Below, in pieces: positions 24,153 through 39,400 of a stretch of DNA of 64,000 bases. The notes under the pieces are model-generated. The model had not been told where the DNA came from and ran no database searches. It saw nothing but the letters and a program-made list of their open reading frames with translations. A program made the position numbers and the translations under genes. The first letter of the stretch is position 1; every line of letters begins with the position of its first letter. Source of the stretch: Taenia hydatigena (lineage: Eukaryota > Platyhelminthes > Cestoda > Cyclophyllidea > Taeniidae); contig JADWOT020000005.1 in the NCBI GenBank assembly GCA_036345935.2, positions 2,970,696 to 3,034,695 of the forward strand. Reading direction: 5' to 3'.

Positions 24153-27100
24153 TCTTTTATTCTCCTTTGGCCATTATTCCCGTAAAATCATTTTTTTACG
24201 GAAAGAAATAGTTGGAGTTGGTGTGTAACGTCCAAAATATTTGTCGTTGAAATTAAGTGCCTTTAAAGAGTATTACTTTTGACGATGAGGAGAACTCAAT
24301 TCTTATTTTAATGCTGCGTGTAAAGGCGAAAGTTAGCCGCTCGAGATGACACAAAGGTACGTAACTTTACCCGAATACTTAGCTGGCCAATTGGCCACGT
24401 CGACCAATAGGAAGGCGGCAACAAAATCCCCCTTGAGCCAATGACAATTCAGTAGGGGATTTCACGTGACTTTTATTTTTTATGTCGTTTTATGCAGATC
24501 TTACTAACAAAACACAAATTTTACTGATCTTTCTATGGAATCGACCATTCTTATGCAAAAACTTTGGTTGATATTGAGCAAAATGAGAGACTATCATGTA
24601 TCAACTTCACATTTTTCGTCTGTATTTTCAAAAAGCATTGGAATTTTATTTTATTTTTTGTATGTCCTAACAACGCTTTAAAGCGTTTATGTGAACACTC
24701 TAAATTTTATAGGGGGAATTTGTGATTTGAAAAAAAAATAATTCTACTCCTTCATCACTAGGAGTAGTCTTTACCTCCGTTATTGCTTAAACTCTACTTT
24801 AATCTAGGTTTTGCGCGAAAATTAATGTTGCAATTTGTTTGTAAGCAACGAGGGGCACGCATAGCATAATTTGGGCCCAGAAAATCTGACGTCACTCATG
24901 TGTGACGTGCGTGGTTTATGGGTTAAGCAGCTATTTATCATTATCTTTACGCCTTTCACATATGGTTCAGACATTTTAACTTTTTTGCATTCTCTTAACT
25001 GCTTGAAATTAAGTACTTTGTTTAAGTAACGAGGTGGCGGCATTAATAAACCCTTGTTTAGAGCGCAAAATTCATCCCTGCATAAAACCAAAAGTTCGTG
25101 TGTTAAATTCGCCCATTTGCAAAAATGTGGATCAATTTTGTGACAAAAAAGAACTTTTCCGTGTCGCCCATCGCATGAGTTAATTTTGTACAGAGTGGGC
25201 TCTAAAATGTGACGAGAGTGGCAGGTAAAAGGGGAAAAAGGAAGCATTCATTTCATTGTTTTACTTGTCTTCGTAAATCTAATGCTTTGTAACACACTAA
25301 AGTCATAAAGTAGTTTTTGATGACAAGTTGTTTGACATGTGAATCATTTTCGGTGCTGTTCGGGTCTGCCATCCAACGCTCATAAATTGCTACCTCGTAG
25401 AGGTGAAAAGTAGGAGCTTTCGAAGGTCACTCGTACAATGGGCAACGAGTGGATGCTTTGAGGTTTGATTACGCGACCCGCGTGGGTGTAAACAAGAAAA
25501 GTGGGTCAAACCGATGGACTTCCGACCATTAAGTGCTTGTCATGTTGGACCCACTTCAATTAATGCAGCATATTTAGAGCTTTCCATTGCGTTCATATGC
25601 ATAAATGTTCCTTCTTCACATTCTGTTGCTGTATGGTTCATTCCTGGCGGGTTGCTTGTCCTTCACGTGTCAGATTTAATTATTTCATATAGTAATACGT
25701 GATTATAAACCGGAGTTTTGAGTTTTGGGGGGCTTCTAAACAGGCACAAACCATTTACGCTCCCGCATGTTCCAAACAAGGACTTATTAATGCAAAAAAA
25801 ACCTGATTTACGAATGCTTCTGGAATCTTAGAAGGTAGAATCGCGTAGATTAGGTCACTTACCTGCGACATTATGAAAAGAGGCATAGAAGTCGAGGACA
25901 GACGCTTATGGTACATAAAAAAGGACAATCAACTGGACTTTTGCATTCCTCCCCACAGTCTGAGGCAAGTGGTGGTAGAGAGGCCTACAAGGGCAAAATT
26001 CTATTCATCCACCAAGAAAGAGTTAAACGATTCAAAATTTGAGATTTTAGGGAGCGTACATATTAAACTACAGGCTGATTTAAGGAGACGCTGAAAGGCC
26101 ATGTTCTCACATATTTGGCCTAATGGCTAATTAAGAAGCAGTGTAAGGCAAAACAAGTGCTTCAAGCAACTTAGAATATTTCTAAAAAGTGGAAAACTTA
26201 TAAGAGAATCAAAAGAATACCTTTTGCGGTTGTAGATAATTCTCGCTAAAGCTATTGTAACAGCATTTACGCTTAGCAAATCTAATGCACGCGAAACGAG
26301 TCCCTTAGATATTAAAGGAAAATTAAGTCGGTTTCGCAATCCCCAAACGCAACATTTTAAAGCGTGGCAGCGTCTTTGTCAAGAAATTACCTTATGAAGT
26401 TAGCCAAATCAAAAAAGAACCAGCCGCACGCATTAAATTACATACAAGCAAGCTTATTTTAAGATCAAATATTTACTGGCTACTTCCCTTATTGTTTTAG
26501 GCAAGCGTCGGTTTCCCCATGCTTTGATGATTGTCCGACTCGTGACAGGAAGTTACTTCGTCTTTCTTTCCGTTTTATGGCAAACCATGGGGTAATTGTA
26601 AAATTTTAAGGAGCGTGAAAAGGATCCACCAAAATCACAAACCGCATACATGTGAGTCACGACAAACTTTAGTTCTACCAGCTAGTATGTGAGGATAAAG
26701 TGATTAATTGTGTGTAGACGCTGATTTATTTTCAATGTAGATGTAATATCAGATCCATAAATGTAAAATGATGTGACATTAAGCGTTACTTTTGGTAACG
26801 CATTCTCATCTACAAAATACTTATTTATATCTTGCAACAAAATATTTTAAGATTGAATTTGGACTTTTGAATGAAGGCATTTTGCGTTTCCTGTGATAAT
26901 ATCTGTTTTCAAACATATATTTTAGGGTAACAGAATAGAGGCGTTTAATTTTTTAAAACATACTGTTTGTTTTTTTAAATACTTTCATAGTGAGGTGCTT
27001 TTTAGTCATTTAAGCACTATTTGCTCATTTCTTAAGCATATAACAACTAATTGCGGGTTGTTAACTTAAAAGGAGCTCTACGACGCCCAGCACGTTGACC

Positions 27101-27331
27101 AAATAGGAGTGATTGATAGGTTAAAACTAAAGTTTTTTGGTTCTATTCCAATTAATTAAATGTTATTATTTACAGTAATTTAAGTTCATGCTTACTAATC
27201 TTCTTTGTATTCTTCAAATCAAAAGCATGACATGGTATTTAAGAAATAAAATGTTTTAAGAATAAAAATTGTTGGTGTTAAGTAAAAATTTAGAAAAAGT
27301 TTAACCCTTCACATTGTTTGACAGCAACTGC
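24153..27331. other. noncoding, AT-rich
   Basis: Upstream region of the minus-strand unknown gene and beyond. It includes CACGTG-containing sequence near 24464 and long AT-rich runs. The frames at 24822-25247 (-) and 25873-26094 (+) look like chance. No repeat copy was found before the solo LTR at 27332. Confidence 0.4.
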
Positions 27332-27517
27332 TGTAGCGTCCCGAGGCTCCCTCGAAGGCAAAAGAAGGCAGAATATTAAAGTGGAATACATATATTCAAC
27401 AGAGAGAGGGAAATAAGCTGCTGGCATGGCCCGGAGGCCAGTCTACGCGGCTAGGGCAATAAAGCCACCTATGTGACCCTGACCGAAACCGGTAGCTCAA
27501 CCAAACAAAGTACTACA
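27332..27517 (+). mobile_element. TRIM solo LTR
   Basis: A 186-bp intact LTR, TGTAGCGTCCCGAGG...TACTACA, close to the consensus. Flanking pentamers ACTGC (before) and ATTGC (after) fit a 5-bp target duplication with one change. Confidence 0.9.
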
Positions 27518-30500
27518 ATTGCGACAAGGAAAGGCAAAACCTAGCTTGATATTTTGAATTAATATACTTGTGCCAAAAATATTCTTGCGTTACTTTATTC
27601 ATTGCATGAAGATTTAATGTTGGTTTGGAACGTTGTTTGCGATGACATGGCGTTATTTGTAGGGTTTTCTGAATGCATGCTCGTCAGGATGTTTGGCGCA
27701 AAACCCGGTGTGTGTAATTCGTGCCTGACAGCTTTACGACTTAAGGTTAACTAGCCTACACATTCTTTTGTAGCTTTCAATGATTGCTGGGAAGCAGTAC
27801 GACGTAGTTTCTTAAAATGCATAGTCTCTATCAATACCCTACGCCTCCATTCCCTACTATTTGACAATGCAAAATTGTGTGCCATGATTGACTGGTGTGT
27901 TAACAACCATTTTTGTATGCCTCTAACAGCCGGAAAGAGGGCTATAAAAGCGAAGCAAATGGATTGCAGACAAATGCATTATCAAATGACAATATCCGCC
28001 AGCTTGATTTGCTTCACTAACTTCTCTCATTTGCATGCAAAGCACAATACCAAGGGCAATCGCCACCTTATCGAAATCTGTGTATGTACATTGCCTTTCT
28101 AGCGATGAGAAATTTACTTTTTTTGATCCCTCAAGCTTAGTCATGCGCAAAGTCTCCATCCACCACTCCCCATTTTTACTATCCCACTCGGGCTCGCATC
28201 TCTCCTGTCGGTCGTTAAGTTGGGTGGTTAAATTATTAATGAATCATGATTTCGTGTTCACTATTCGTCTGCCCTTGTACTAAATGCCCTTAACTGCCCT
28301 TGAAGCATGAAGAACATGCAGTCGAGCAGATGGGATACCCATTACCCATCCGTCCTCAGGCAACGGATCGCTGCCTCCACGCAGTTAACGACCTCACGAC
28401 AGGTGCGACACACCAGTGGCGATAGCATACCTGGGTAGAATTCATCAAAACGCCCAGGAGACTAACCAATTTTGGGGAAAGGAAAAAAAAAGGAGGGAGT
28501 AAATTAGACCTTTTTTACTTGCACAAGTCCACAAATAAATCCCCTGAGTGGATGTAACAAAAAATGAATGAGGAGTCTTTGATTGCTGAGATTTTGCCGG
28601 CAGCTAGGACGATTATTTGTGGAATGCACGTCAGTGAATTTGAGTTTTTCTCTGCTTTTTGAGGTAAGACCTAGTCCTAGGGATGACCAAGTGGTAAAAA
28701 GTAAGGCCCGTACCTCTTCTTCCTTGCGCGCAGAAGAAGGAAGGCGGCAGTGAGAGAGGCGTTCCAAGTAAGGCGAACTAAATGGCAAGACCTTACCCCA
28801 GTGAGGTGATTTCTTTTCGCTTTCCCTTGTTGTCCTAAATTTTCTCCGATTTTCCTCTTCCGACAAAACAAAATCCACGCCAATCTCTTCAGCTCTCCCC
28901 ATGCCGAGTACTTATACTTGGCACAGATTTCGTTTCAGCAAGGCATGCGAATGCCCACCGCTATGATGCATAATGATTTATTGCTATGATGGCAAGGTGA
29001 GGTTTCCATTGCCTCCCCAACAGGAGGCTGTGTGGAATTACAACCTTATTGTACTAGCAAAGCAGGTGGAAAAAAAGTGGCAACGGCTACAGGAGTCGCC
29101 TTCAACGCTGCCTATTGTCAACCTCCTCACTTTTTCACCAACCCCGTCTTTCTTTCCATAGTCTTGTTAAATGGAAAAAAAGTATTTTAAGTTAAAATTT
29201 TGTTGTACTAAATAAGCGGAAATTAAAGTAAATGGAATGGATGGAATTAGAAAATAATTTAAATTTTTCTATTCTGTTTGCCTCAAGATCTAAAAGAAAA
29301 AAGGAAAGGAAAACGCAGATTTCGCAAGCAGTTATTCTTTGTTTGTGTATAGAAAGTAGAAATATCGAGGTATAAGTTAATTTAACAAATAAAATTAAAA
29401 CTCGTTGATGTTATTATCTTTTCCTTCTTTATAAAAACTTTAAAACCATTTTATTTTTTCGTCCAATTAGAAGGCCACGCGTTTTTTCCGAAAAAGGGCG
29501 CCAACATCTCGACAAGTAATTGAAACAAATCAAACTTTTTTCCTTACCTCTAGCAAATTTAAGTAAAACATTCTCAGGGAAATAATCACAATTTTACAGG
29601 AAACGTGAGCCTCATTTTTAAAGTCTGTGTGAAAGCGGGATTTGTGGGTGTTTGGTCGAAGTGTGCACGATTTTAAGGCAGGTTTAAACTGCATTTTTAG
29701 TCCTGCCACAGCCCAGTAGGCGAAATCTCTGTAAAAAAGGATTTTTCATCATGGTGGTCTATTTTGGGTTAACTGGTATTGTCACCCAGACTGCGTCACC
29801 TCGTCTAAAGGTCACACGTCAGTGGATGCATCTTTCTTCTGCATTTTCCGGGTTTTTGTGCAGTGCGGAGACTTTTTGCATGCTACTTGAATGCTCTAAA
29901 GAAATGTTGTTGTAGTTAGTGGACAGCGAACCACCAAGACCGCCTTTGCGCTACCCTCAGAAGCCTTTGAAACCTTCACCAAAACTTCTAGTTCTTGAGG
30001 CTCTGGGACGGTGTGATCACGCTTTACAACGCTTTGAAAAACTGTTTACGTTCTCGTCCTTAAAAGTCGTGATCAAAAAAAATGCAAAAACAAAAACAAA
30101 TGCAAAAGTGATGGTGCTTGTTTTAATTGATTTTACTGTGGCACCATGGCGCGGAATCGAAGTCGCGCCCTACTTACGAACGGAAGGTTTTAGCCCTTCA
30201 AGTGTCAACTTTTAAAGCATTTTAAATCTTATTTGGAGAAAAGTTTTGCAAACTAGATCTGGTAAATATCACTCGAATTGTCGAAGTCACGCCTCTCCCT
30301 CCTCTTTTGACGTGAATTGGGAGAAAGTGTTCGTCTCCCACGAACACTTAACGGGCAGTCATGGCTGTCACACACACACACACACATACCTCAAAGGAAA
30401 TGAGGAGGCTGGGGTACGAATTGCTCCTTTTCGCACATTTTTAAAAAGAAAAACACATCATTTTGTGCATCAACGCCAAATGGACCAGAATTTCACTCAG

Positions 30501-31782
30501 TGATTTACTTATCAGGGGCTACTACAGCAATCATCACTTCGTTCCTAACACGAAGAGGTAGGGTTTTGCGTAAGTGATGACCGGTGTGTGTATTTCTGGT
30601 GCTTGTACTCACGTCTTCGCACCTCACTTGTCTTGTTTAGAAAAAAAATTGCGACTTAGAAGTCAGTGAGAGAAGAATGTCCTTTTCTTTTTCTTGCAGA
30701 CAAATCCTACCCTCATCAATCATACGTACGCATGAACGACCTCTCAAAGTGACCCCAAGGAGCTGACTCACCCCAAATCACCCCTTTCCGACCTTTAGTA
30801 AAATTCCATTAAAAGACACTCATCAGAAGCATGTGTTTCTAGCCCTTGGTGAAGGGAGAAGAAGTTGGGGATAAGTCGTGTGAAAAAAAAAAAAAACGAA
30901 TTTCAGGTAATTGAAGCAGGCAAGCCACCTTAGCAATGAGGTGACAGATCCCGTCAACTGTAAGTGCTCTCTTGATAAGGGTATGCGGAATAGATTACAT
31001 CTTAGATTATCCCGTTAAGTCTTGCATTAATTCAAAAATGGATCGTTCTCATTCTACGGCCCTCCCTCCCTCCCTCCCTCCCTTACTCAACCCCGCTTGA
31101 TGATGCTGGCCCCATGCAGGGAGCCTGCTATACCCCATACCGGAAATATTTACAAGGCAAATAGTAGCGCCAGTGCTTAACCCTAGTTAACTTTTTTTCC
31201 ACAGACTACGTGAAAAGAGGGCCAATATGAAAGGCCTTAAAAATACCTGTCATCTTGCCCCTGTGCCTTCCCTCCTCTACTCGTCGGCTATTGGCTCAAT
31301 TGGCAAGGCATTTTTTATGCACTCAGTACATTCATCATCGGCGGTTTTTTTATATTTTACTACCCCGCCTTACGAAATTACTGTACAAGGATGTACATGA
31401 GAAATCAGTCTTTGTTACAATACCACACATAAAAGCGCCGGTTCATCAAATGACTTAAAATTTTATTGACATTTTTGCAATTTGTAACCGGAAATATGGT
31501 TATAAAATGTGCTAGCCAACGCAGTTTGTTAAAAACAGACGGCAGCTAAATGAGCAAGCAATTATTAGGTAAGGCTATCAAATTAGCTGTTTTATTCCCA
31601 TAAGATGGCAAGGCAATGCATCTACAACAGTTAAGAGATGTTGTAATTGTGGTTAATAAATCGTGGCAAATAGTGACAAAGTGAAAATCCTTAGCCTTAC
31701 CGTGGCAAATTAGGCACCAAACTCCCGCTGTCAAGGCCACTGTAGCTTCGACAGGTGGACTGAGCTCTAAAAAATCGTCGTT
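27518..31782. other. mostly noncoding; simple repeats and one weak exon candidate
   Basis: Contains a short (CA)n tract near 30369-30386 and a (CTCC)n tract at 31060-31083. On the minus strand, 28902 to about 28796 reads MGRAEEIGVDFVLSEEENRR and onward to a good donor (GGG|GTAAGG), so it could be a first coding exon, but no partner exon was found. Other frames look like chance. Confidence 0.35.
31060..31083. repeat. (CTCC)n tract
   Basis: Five to six uninterrupted CCCT units. Confidence 0.9.
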
Positions 31783-31905
31783 AAAAAGTTTTGTTTGTTT
31801 GACTGTCAATTTTTGATATGGGTGCTTTGGAGGGCATAGCGCCCCAGTCGGATGGACTGGCCTCCGGGCCACGCCAGTAGCTGAACCCCCTTCTGTGCCA
31901 TGACT
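31783..31905 (-). mobile_element. degenerate TRIM LTR fragment, inverted
   Basis: A minus-strand match to the LTR 3' half: TTTGTTTGTTTGACTG, GACTGGCCTCCGGGCCACGCC and CCCTTCTGTGCC correspond to the CAAACAAAC end, the GGCCCGGAGGCCAGCC block and the GGCAGAGGG block. It lies 71 bp from a plus-strand LTR, forming an inverted pair. Confidence 0.6.
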
Positions 31906-31976
31906 TTATTTTGCTCTGAGAAATGCTCGAAACTCTGCAACACTAGCACAGGATTCGACGATTTATGAATTGCATT

Positions 31977-32162
31977 ATAGCGTTTCGAGGCTCCCTCGAA
32001 GGCAAAAGAAAGCAGAATACTAGGGTGGAACATATATATTTGACGGACAGAGGGAATTAAGCCACTGGCATGGCCCATCGGCCAGCCTACGTAGCTAGGG
32101 CAATATCGCCACCCCTGTGACCCTGACCGAAAACCGGTTGGACAAACAAACAAGGTACTACA
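31977..32162 (+). mobile_element. TRIM solo LTR with perfect 5-bp target duplication
   Basis: A 186-bp LTR (ATAGCGTTTCGAGG...TACTACA, missing or altered at its first base), flanked by identical GCATT pentamers at 31972-31976 and 32163-32167. This is the clearest target-site duplication of the family in the window. Confidence 0.9.
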
Positions 32163-32971
32163 GCATTAGCAGTTGAATCGAATGTATTTCTTTGTCTTAA
32201 AGACGGCCATAAATCCACTAAGATTTTTCGAAATATATGTAAGCTTGCCTTATAAAATATCATTGCCTTTGCATTTTTAGTTATTATTAAAGCCAAAGAG
32301 CTGCTCAAATTGCACATGAGCAAGCGTATAAATTTTAAAATTACATTCTGGTGACGAATTATTATTCAATAAACAAAATGCCAATAAACTTAAAAACCTC
32401 TTAAAATTTACTTGTAATAAGTTTTGCTAATTGATCGTAAGAAAACGAATTGCAAAATTTCAGAGTTGCCAAAAAAAGTTCCTAATTTGATGTCTTACTT
32501 GTTTAAATTTCTCATGCTCGACTGACTATAAAAGGTGATATTTTGAAGTCGAAGGTCGTCTTTTGAGGCGTCTATCTCGTTGAACTTTGTTCTGGTGTGT
32601 TGTTGCTTTTATGTCTCTGTCTAAAGCACCATCAATTTTTATATTTACGTGTAATCCTGGAATTCATGCGGATTGCATTCATGCAAACTACAACTTAATG
32701 GGTATTGAAATCATTTTCCTCGGCTTTTTTTGCGTTCAGAGGATGTATTAACTACTTATGACCTATGTTTTCCGTGTCCTTATTGAATAAATGGCAGTAA
32801 ATTTAATTTTTTGTTTTAAGGTATTTCTTTTTAAACTTGTATAACATATAACTTGGTAGTTTTTTCACAATGTGTACCACGCAACCATTTTCTTATAAAT
32901 GGTTGTTTATTTTAGGCCATTGACGTATCCGCATAAACTATTTTTGTTTTATGTAGATATTTTGACTTGTC
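32163..32971. other. AT-rich upstream region of uridine phosphorylase
   Basis: No coding frame and no repeat. It should contain the plus-strand promoter and 5' UTR of the following gene; no core promoter element could be assigned with confidence. Confidence 0.4.
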
Positions 32972-34690
<1,719 letters not shown>

Positions 34691-34763
34691 TGCCTAAATA
34701 GTTCCATTTCCTCTAGTTCAATTGGCTCTCTGTACCTGTTTACTTGATTGTCTGGTATTTAGT

Positions 34764-34769
34764 AATAAA
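34764..34769 (+). promoter_or_regulatory. poly(A) signal of uridine phosphorylase
   Basis: AATAAA 74 nt after the stop codon; the only such hexamer close downstream. Confidence 0.75.
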
Positions 34770-35377
34770 ACAATACTATAAACAATCTAGATTGTTGACA
34801 AGACGTCACTTTTTTCTCCTTTGCGGTATATATGATATAGTAGGTGAAGGAGATGAAACTTGAATAGTTTTCAGTGGAAATGGCATCGGTCTATCGGTGT
34901 GAGTTACAGAGGCGTAAAATTCAGATCCACCTACACTGGGTGGGTGACAATGAATGGACCCCACCCACTTACACGTTGAAAGGTGACAGTCAAGCCACGT
35001 GCCTTGTTAGGTGAAAACAAGGGGGTTGAATTTATGCGATTGTACTTCAATGTCTTTTCCGTCTGGTGGACTACAGACACGGGGGAATGGAAATGGCCTC
35101 CACATATCGCTAGAAGTGGCTCATCAGCGACATTTCAAAGTGACAGGAAAGGCTGAAGATGAGAAGGCACCGCCTCACCTCTCACATTCTCCTGCCACGC
35201 CTTCTTCGAGTACTTGTTCTCACTCCGCTTGGTTTGTGCCTTGCCAAATTTTTTCGTCACTTGTTTTACCCTTCGAGAGAGGAAAATTTGTTCCAACTAC
35301 TTTCTCCTGGTTACCCTGTAATTGGTCTTCCAAAGATAATAGCTACTTTGAGGAGTGTGAAGTCATCACACATCTAA
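34770..35377. other. intergenic between uridine phosphorylase and a minus-strand candidate gene
   Basis: The frames at 35011-35394 (+) lack coding character and overlap the tail of the minus-strand candidate exon. Nothing else is seen. Confidence 0.35.
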
Positions 35378-36480
35378 TTATCGTGTATCAGTGAGCTCTA
35401 AATTAGGGGGTATTTTGTTCCCTCCTCCACCTCTGTATCCTCTCGCCTTAATAACAGCCAAGAGGCCTTCCAAATTGGCCAGATCTGTGTAGACATCAAT
35501 GTCCCCTCGAATGGTGTAAAGTGCATGAGTCTGGTAGACTGATTGCCCATATAAACAAGAATCTAGACGATTTTTGTCCTAACTTCACGCTTGGTGGACC
35601 CGCACAGGAGATGAGACTATGATGAGTCACTTGTCAGTCAAATCCGCATTATTTGAAGCTTCCTTTACATGAGTAATGCAGGGCGTCCCAGAGATATTGT
35701 CCTCTTCAACTCACAGAACAAGACAAGACATTCATCAACTCCACGAATAAGCTGGCTTTCCAATGTGCGCGTCTGTGTGACCTTCACCTACGTCAGTGAA
35801 TAGATCATCATGTGAGAGGGTGTGGTGGCACCTTTTAACTTCCTCATTCATACGCCTTTTGAATGTAATTTGCCTAAATGTTTATGTCACCCAAATTGAA
35901 TGGCACCACGACTATGTGTGCCGATTAAAAAGGTTGTCTAAAGTGGTTCTAAATCCAACCGTTTCATCCACCTATGCGACAGACGGTTGACATCTGGAAC
36001 GAGTTGGATAAAAATTATCCATATTGGTGATCGGTGGTCCAAAGCTCACCTCTAGGCCCTTCACCATCCAATTTCTGGACTCCAAGCTCCGAGATCCAAA
36101 ATCAGTGTCATAGGTGGACTTGGACTGGTTCAGTTGTACCCCAGTTGTACGCCTTCCCTTCCCCCATTGCCTCTAGCACTCGCACCCCATCCAAATTTGA
36201 CTTACCAAATAATTGTTGAGCCATGCTTTCCACTGTTTGGGTTGGGTATTTAAAACCTCCACATTTGCACTAAGGCTCGGCATGCCAGCCCGTTGTTCTC
36301 ACACATTTTATGCATCCAGATGACATATTGCATGTCCAAAAGTGTTGTAATAACTCGGGCCAATTTGGCAGCAACCTCACAGGAGGATACATTTGGCGCA
36401 ACTCAAAGCCGGTCCTGCCAAACACCACAAAGCAGTCAATCTGGTAAGTAGAGCCAAAGCGATCAGGTGACCCTAAAAAA
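35378..36480 (-). CDS. unrecognised spliced gene (partial model)
   Basis: Several minus-strand segments look coding and carry splice signals, although none is long. (a) About 36472-36425 reads SPDRFGSTYQIDCFV after a TTTTTTAG acceptor. (b) About 36375-36255 reads AAKLARVITTLLDMQYVIW and on. (c) About 36170-36010 reads STYDTDFGSRSLESRNWMVK before a GTGAGC donor. (d) About 35788-35713 reads VKVTQTRTLESQLIRGVDEC before a GTGAGT donor. (e) 35578-35378 is an open frame of 66 codons with THALYTIRGDIDVYTDLANL and a stop at 35380-35378. The phases of (d) and (e) agree; the (a)-(c) junctions are unresolved, and alternative frames are also open. I do not recognise the protein. Upstream exons, if any, lie above 36480. 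Confidence 0.4.
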
Positions 36481-39400
36481 CAATTTGAGGCTGTTGAATG
36501 CACTGCGAGGTTGGATGTTGTAGGTGCTCTGATATGCAAACATTTTTCGGTCAATCTCCAAACTTTTTAATTCTGCAATTGTTAAACTTAATAATTGGGT
36601 GTATCGTGAATCGTACAAATTGCACGCTTGCAAGATAGAGGAGGAAGGGAAAAGGAAAGGCTACACCATTAATCGAAATCAAAGGCCACGGAGAACAGAG
36701 GGTCCAGGCAGTTACTTACTAAAATCGCCCTCCAATTTTGTCTAGGCAGTCTTCTACTTATTCACTGAAGGCAGTAATGATGGGGGAAGAAGGTCGAGTT
36801 AGCTAAACGAGGACGCTGATTTGGATTTAAGTAGCAAGTGCTGAAAAGTTCAACCGAATACCAGAAGCCATATTTCCTCCACGATGTTAAGATTTAGGTA
36901 GGCTATGAGGGCACTTTGATGGCTAAATCACCACCATCGTCATAAAACATTTGAATTTTCAAAGAAGGTCGTGGAGATAAGGACACCGATGTGGAGTAAA
37001 GCTATAAACGTAATTTTATAAATAGCTCAAACTCTTCACGTCCCTTTTATGTTATTGCGTCCAAGTTAATCTCTTCTATCTCAGTCTACGCGTATGCAAT
37101 GCTTTCCCGCCTCTACCTTATAATTTGCATACAAACCCACCCTAAGCATGCTAAAAAAATTGGGAAAAGATAAAAGAGGAATCGCTTTGCTCGCCGACTA
37201 CTGATCCGACCAAAATGGTTTAGGGATATTCTATCTCTACCTGCATGAGACTATTCTCCTGGAGTTATTCTCATTGCCAGGTTGACGTATCTAACGCGTA
37301 CATGTGCACACCAACTACTTGGTCTACAAAGCGCTGTGCTGAAATTCGAGCCTCTCTAAAAGGCAGCATTTAGGTCTTAGGAATGGTAACACTCAGCCCC
37401 AGTTGGGAGTCACCGTTTGAACACATTAAAGGGTAAAATTTCGGTCATAGCTGTGCCCTCATCTGGAATCGAATTCCCTTGAATGAGGACACTATATGCG
37501 CTAAAAACGGGACTTGTTCCAAAAATTTAGGAATAGTTTTGACGCAAAATTCAGATCTGACTTAACTTGATAGGTACTCCATAACAAATGCAGTAATCAA
37601 ACTGAGACGGATATACTACTGTTCCATTTAAGTAGAGTCGACTCTGATTTCATTAATAGTAGCTCATTATTGGTTGAACTGACCGCCGATATGAGCTTTT
37701 GCCTTTTATGGGGAATAGAAACAAGTTAAAGGGATATTCAGCCTTTTTCCTTGAAGTTTCGACTTCACTTCGATCCGTCATGCAATTGTCAAGCCCTCTT
37801 TCTATCATTGTGAGGTCTATTCCATGGCAAGAATAAATAACGCTAATGATGGTGATTATGGTTATTAAAATGAATAATCTCCCACTTTTTGAGGTTTTAT
37901 TTCCTTAATTTCCGTGGCATATCATAGTTTCCTGAGTGGATGTGATTCCCAGGTCACACCCTAACTCGTGTTGGCTCAGTTCGCCTCCTTTGAGTAGACA
38001 AATTTTAAGCACATATTCTGCAAATATTTAGTAGGTAAAGTGATGTGCGTGCTGGTACGTGGGTGAGTAAGTCGCAGCCACTATTAGTGTTAGTCTTCTG
38101 GAAAGAGGCCATATATAAGGCACAAATGGGCCTGCCATCCATCACTCATACACACACTGCGGTGGAGGATGAGAAGGAGGAGGAGGGATTGTGCTGCTCA
38201 CAGACAATTAATGTTGCCATTTTTAATGGTGAGATGCGCAGTCTCGAATGCTCATTCCCCTCACAAGCCATTCAGTCATTCAGTCGGCCACACCTTCAAA
38301 AGGACAATAAAATGACAGCTATAAAGAATACCCTGAGAACCCTATGTTTCTTTGGCATTTTACTAACCATTACCTAGTAACGGTCCAAGATGGCAGGGAA
38401 ACCACAACATCAACGTCATCACATCAAAACAATCAGCCTCCGCTCACATGACCTCAGTTATTTAATTCCGCTGGGCGTAGACCGCATCTGCGAACTGGCG
38501 CGCCAGCATCATCTGCACTCGGCGACGACTGGCAAAAGCTTGCCTCTGATGGACACCCGTTCTGTACTCTAATGCAAACATCCGCCTTCTAAATCGTCAT
38601 AAATCTCCAAAGCGGGGAAAATTTATGCCTTTTTATTTCACCTGATTGTAAATATGACTACTAAAATTTGGCAGTAATTCTCAAACCATGTAGATTTTAA
38701 GCATGAGACTGTTTTAAGTGTAAAGATGCACTGAGCAGTTGTAAGCTCTAAACAAAAAAGCTTATTTGTATCACTACCCTAGCGCTCCGTCGTCTCGTTG
38801 ACTTTACCAAGCCTTCCCAGAACGGAGTTTGTTTATCCAGTGCCTGCATAAGCGCTATAAATGAAGTTCCTCTGAAGATGCGATGATTTACCAACTGTGG
38901 ATGAACGATTTTACCAAAGCAATCTGGCGCCTTAAAATTTTGCGCAAGTAATAAAATTGTGCATTCTGCCATATGTCCAGGGGAGACTCAGGAAATTAAA
39001 GTTCGTAGTCACACCTACTTTCTTTAACAAAATTAGAAGAAATGATTGGATGAACATCAACGGATCGACTTTAGCACGCCAAGTCTTTCACGAAGCAGGG
39101 GGTTGTCAGAATTCGAGGACAGACTGTGTACTAACGTAAATTGCAGGCTACAATGTCAAGCGCGATTACATCTGCGGAACCTTAACACCTGCATAACAAG
39201 AACCAAAAACAAAGTGTAATCATATTGCTGCGGTAACGATGGTTTCATTCAATCGTAAAAAATGAAATATGCTGAAGTTTTTCTGATTTAACCAATATTA
39301 ACCTCTCTGAAAAATTGCCTAAATAACCACAATCTAGATAAGTTTAGGAATTACATATGTAGAGTAGTAGGTAGTACTTTGGTTTGCATTTTGTAAAGTA

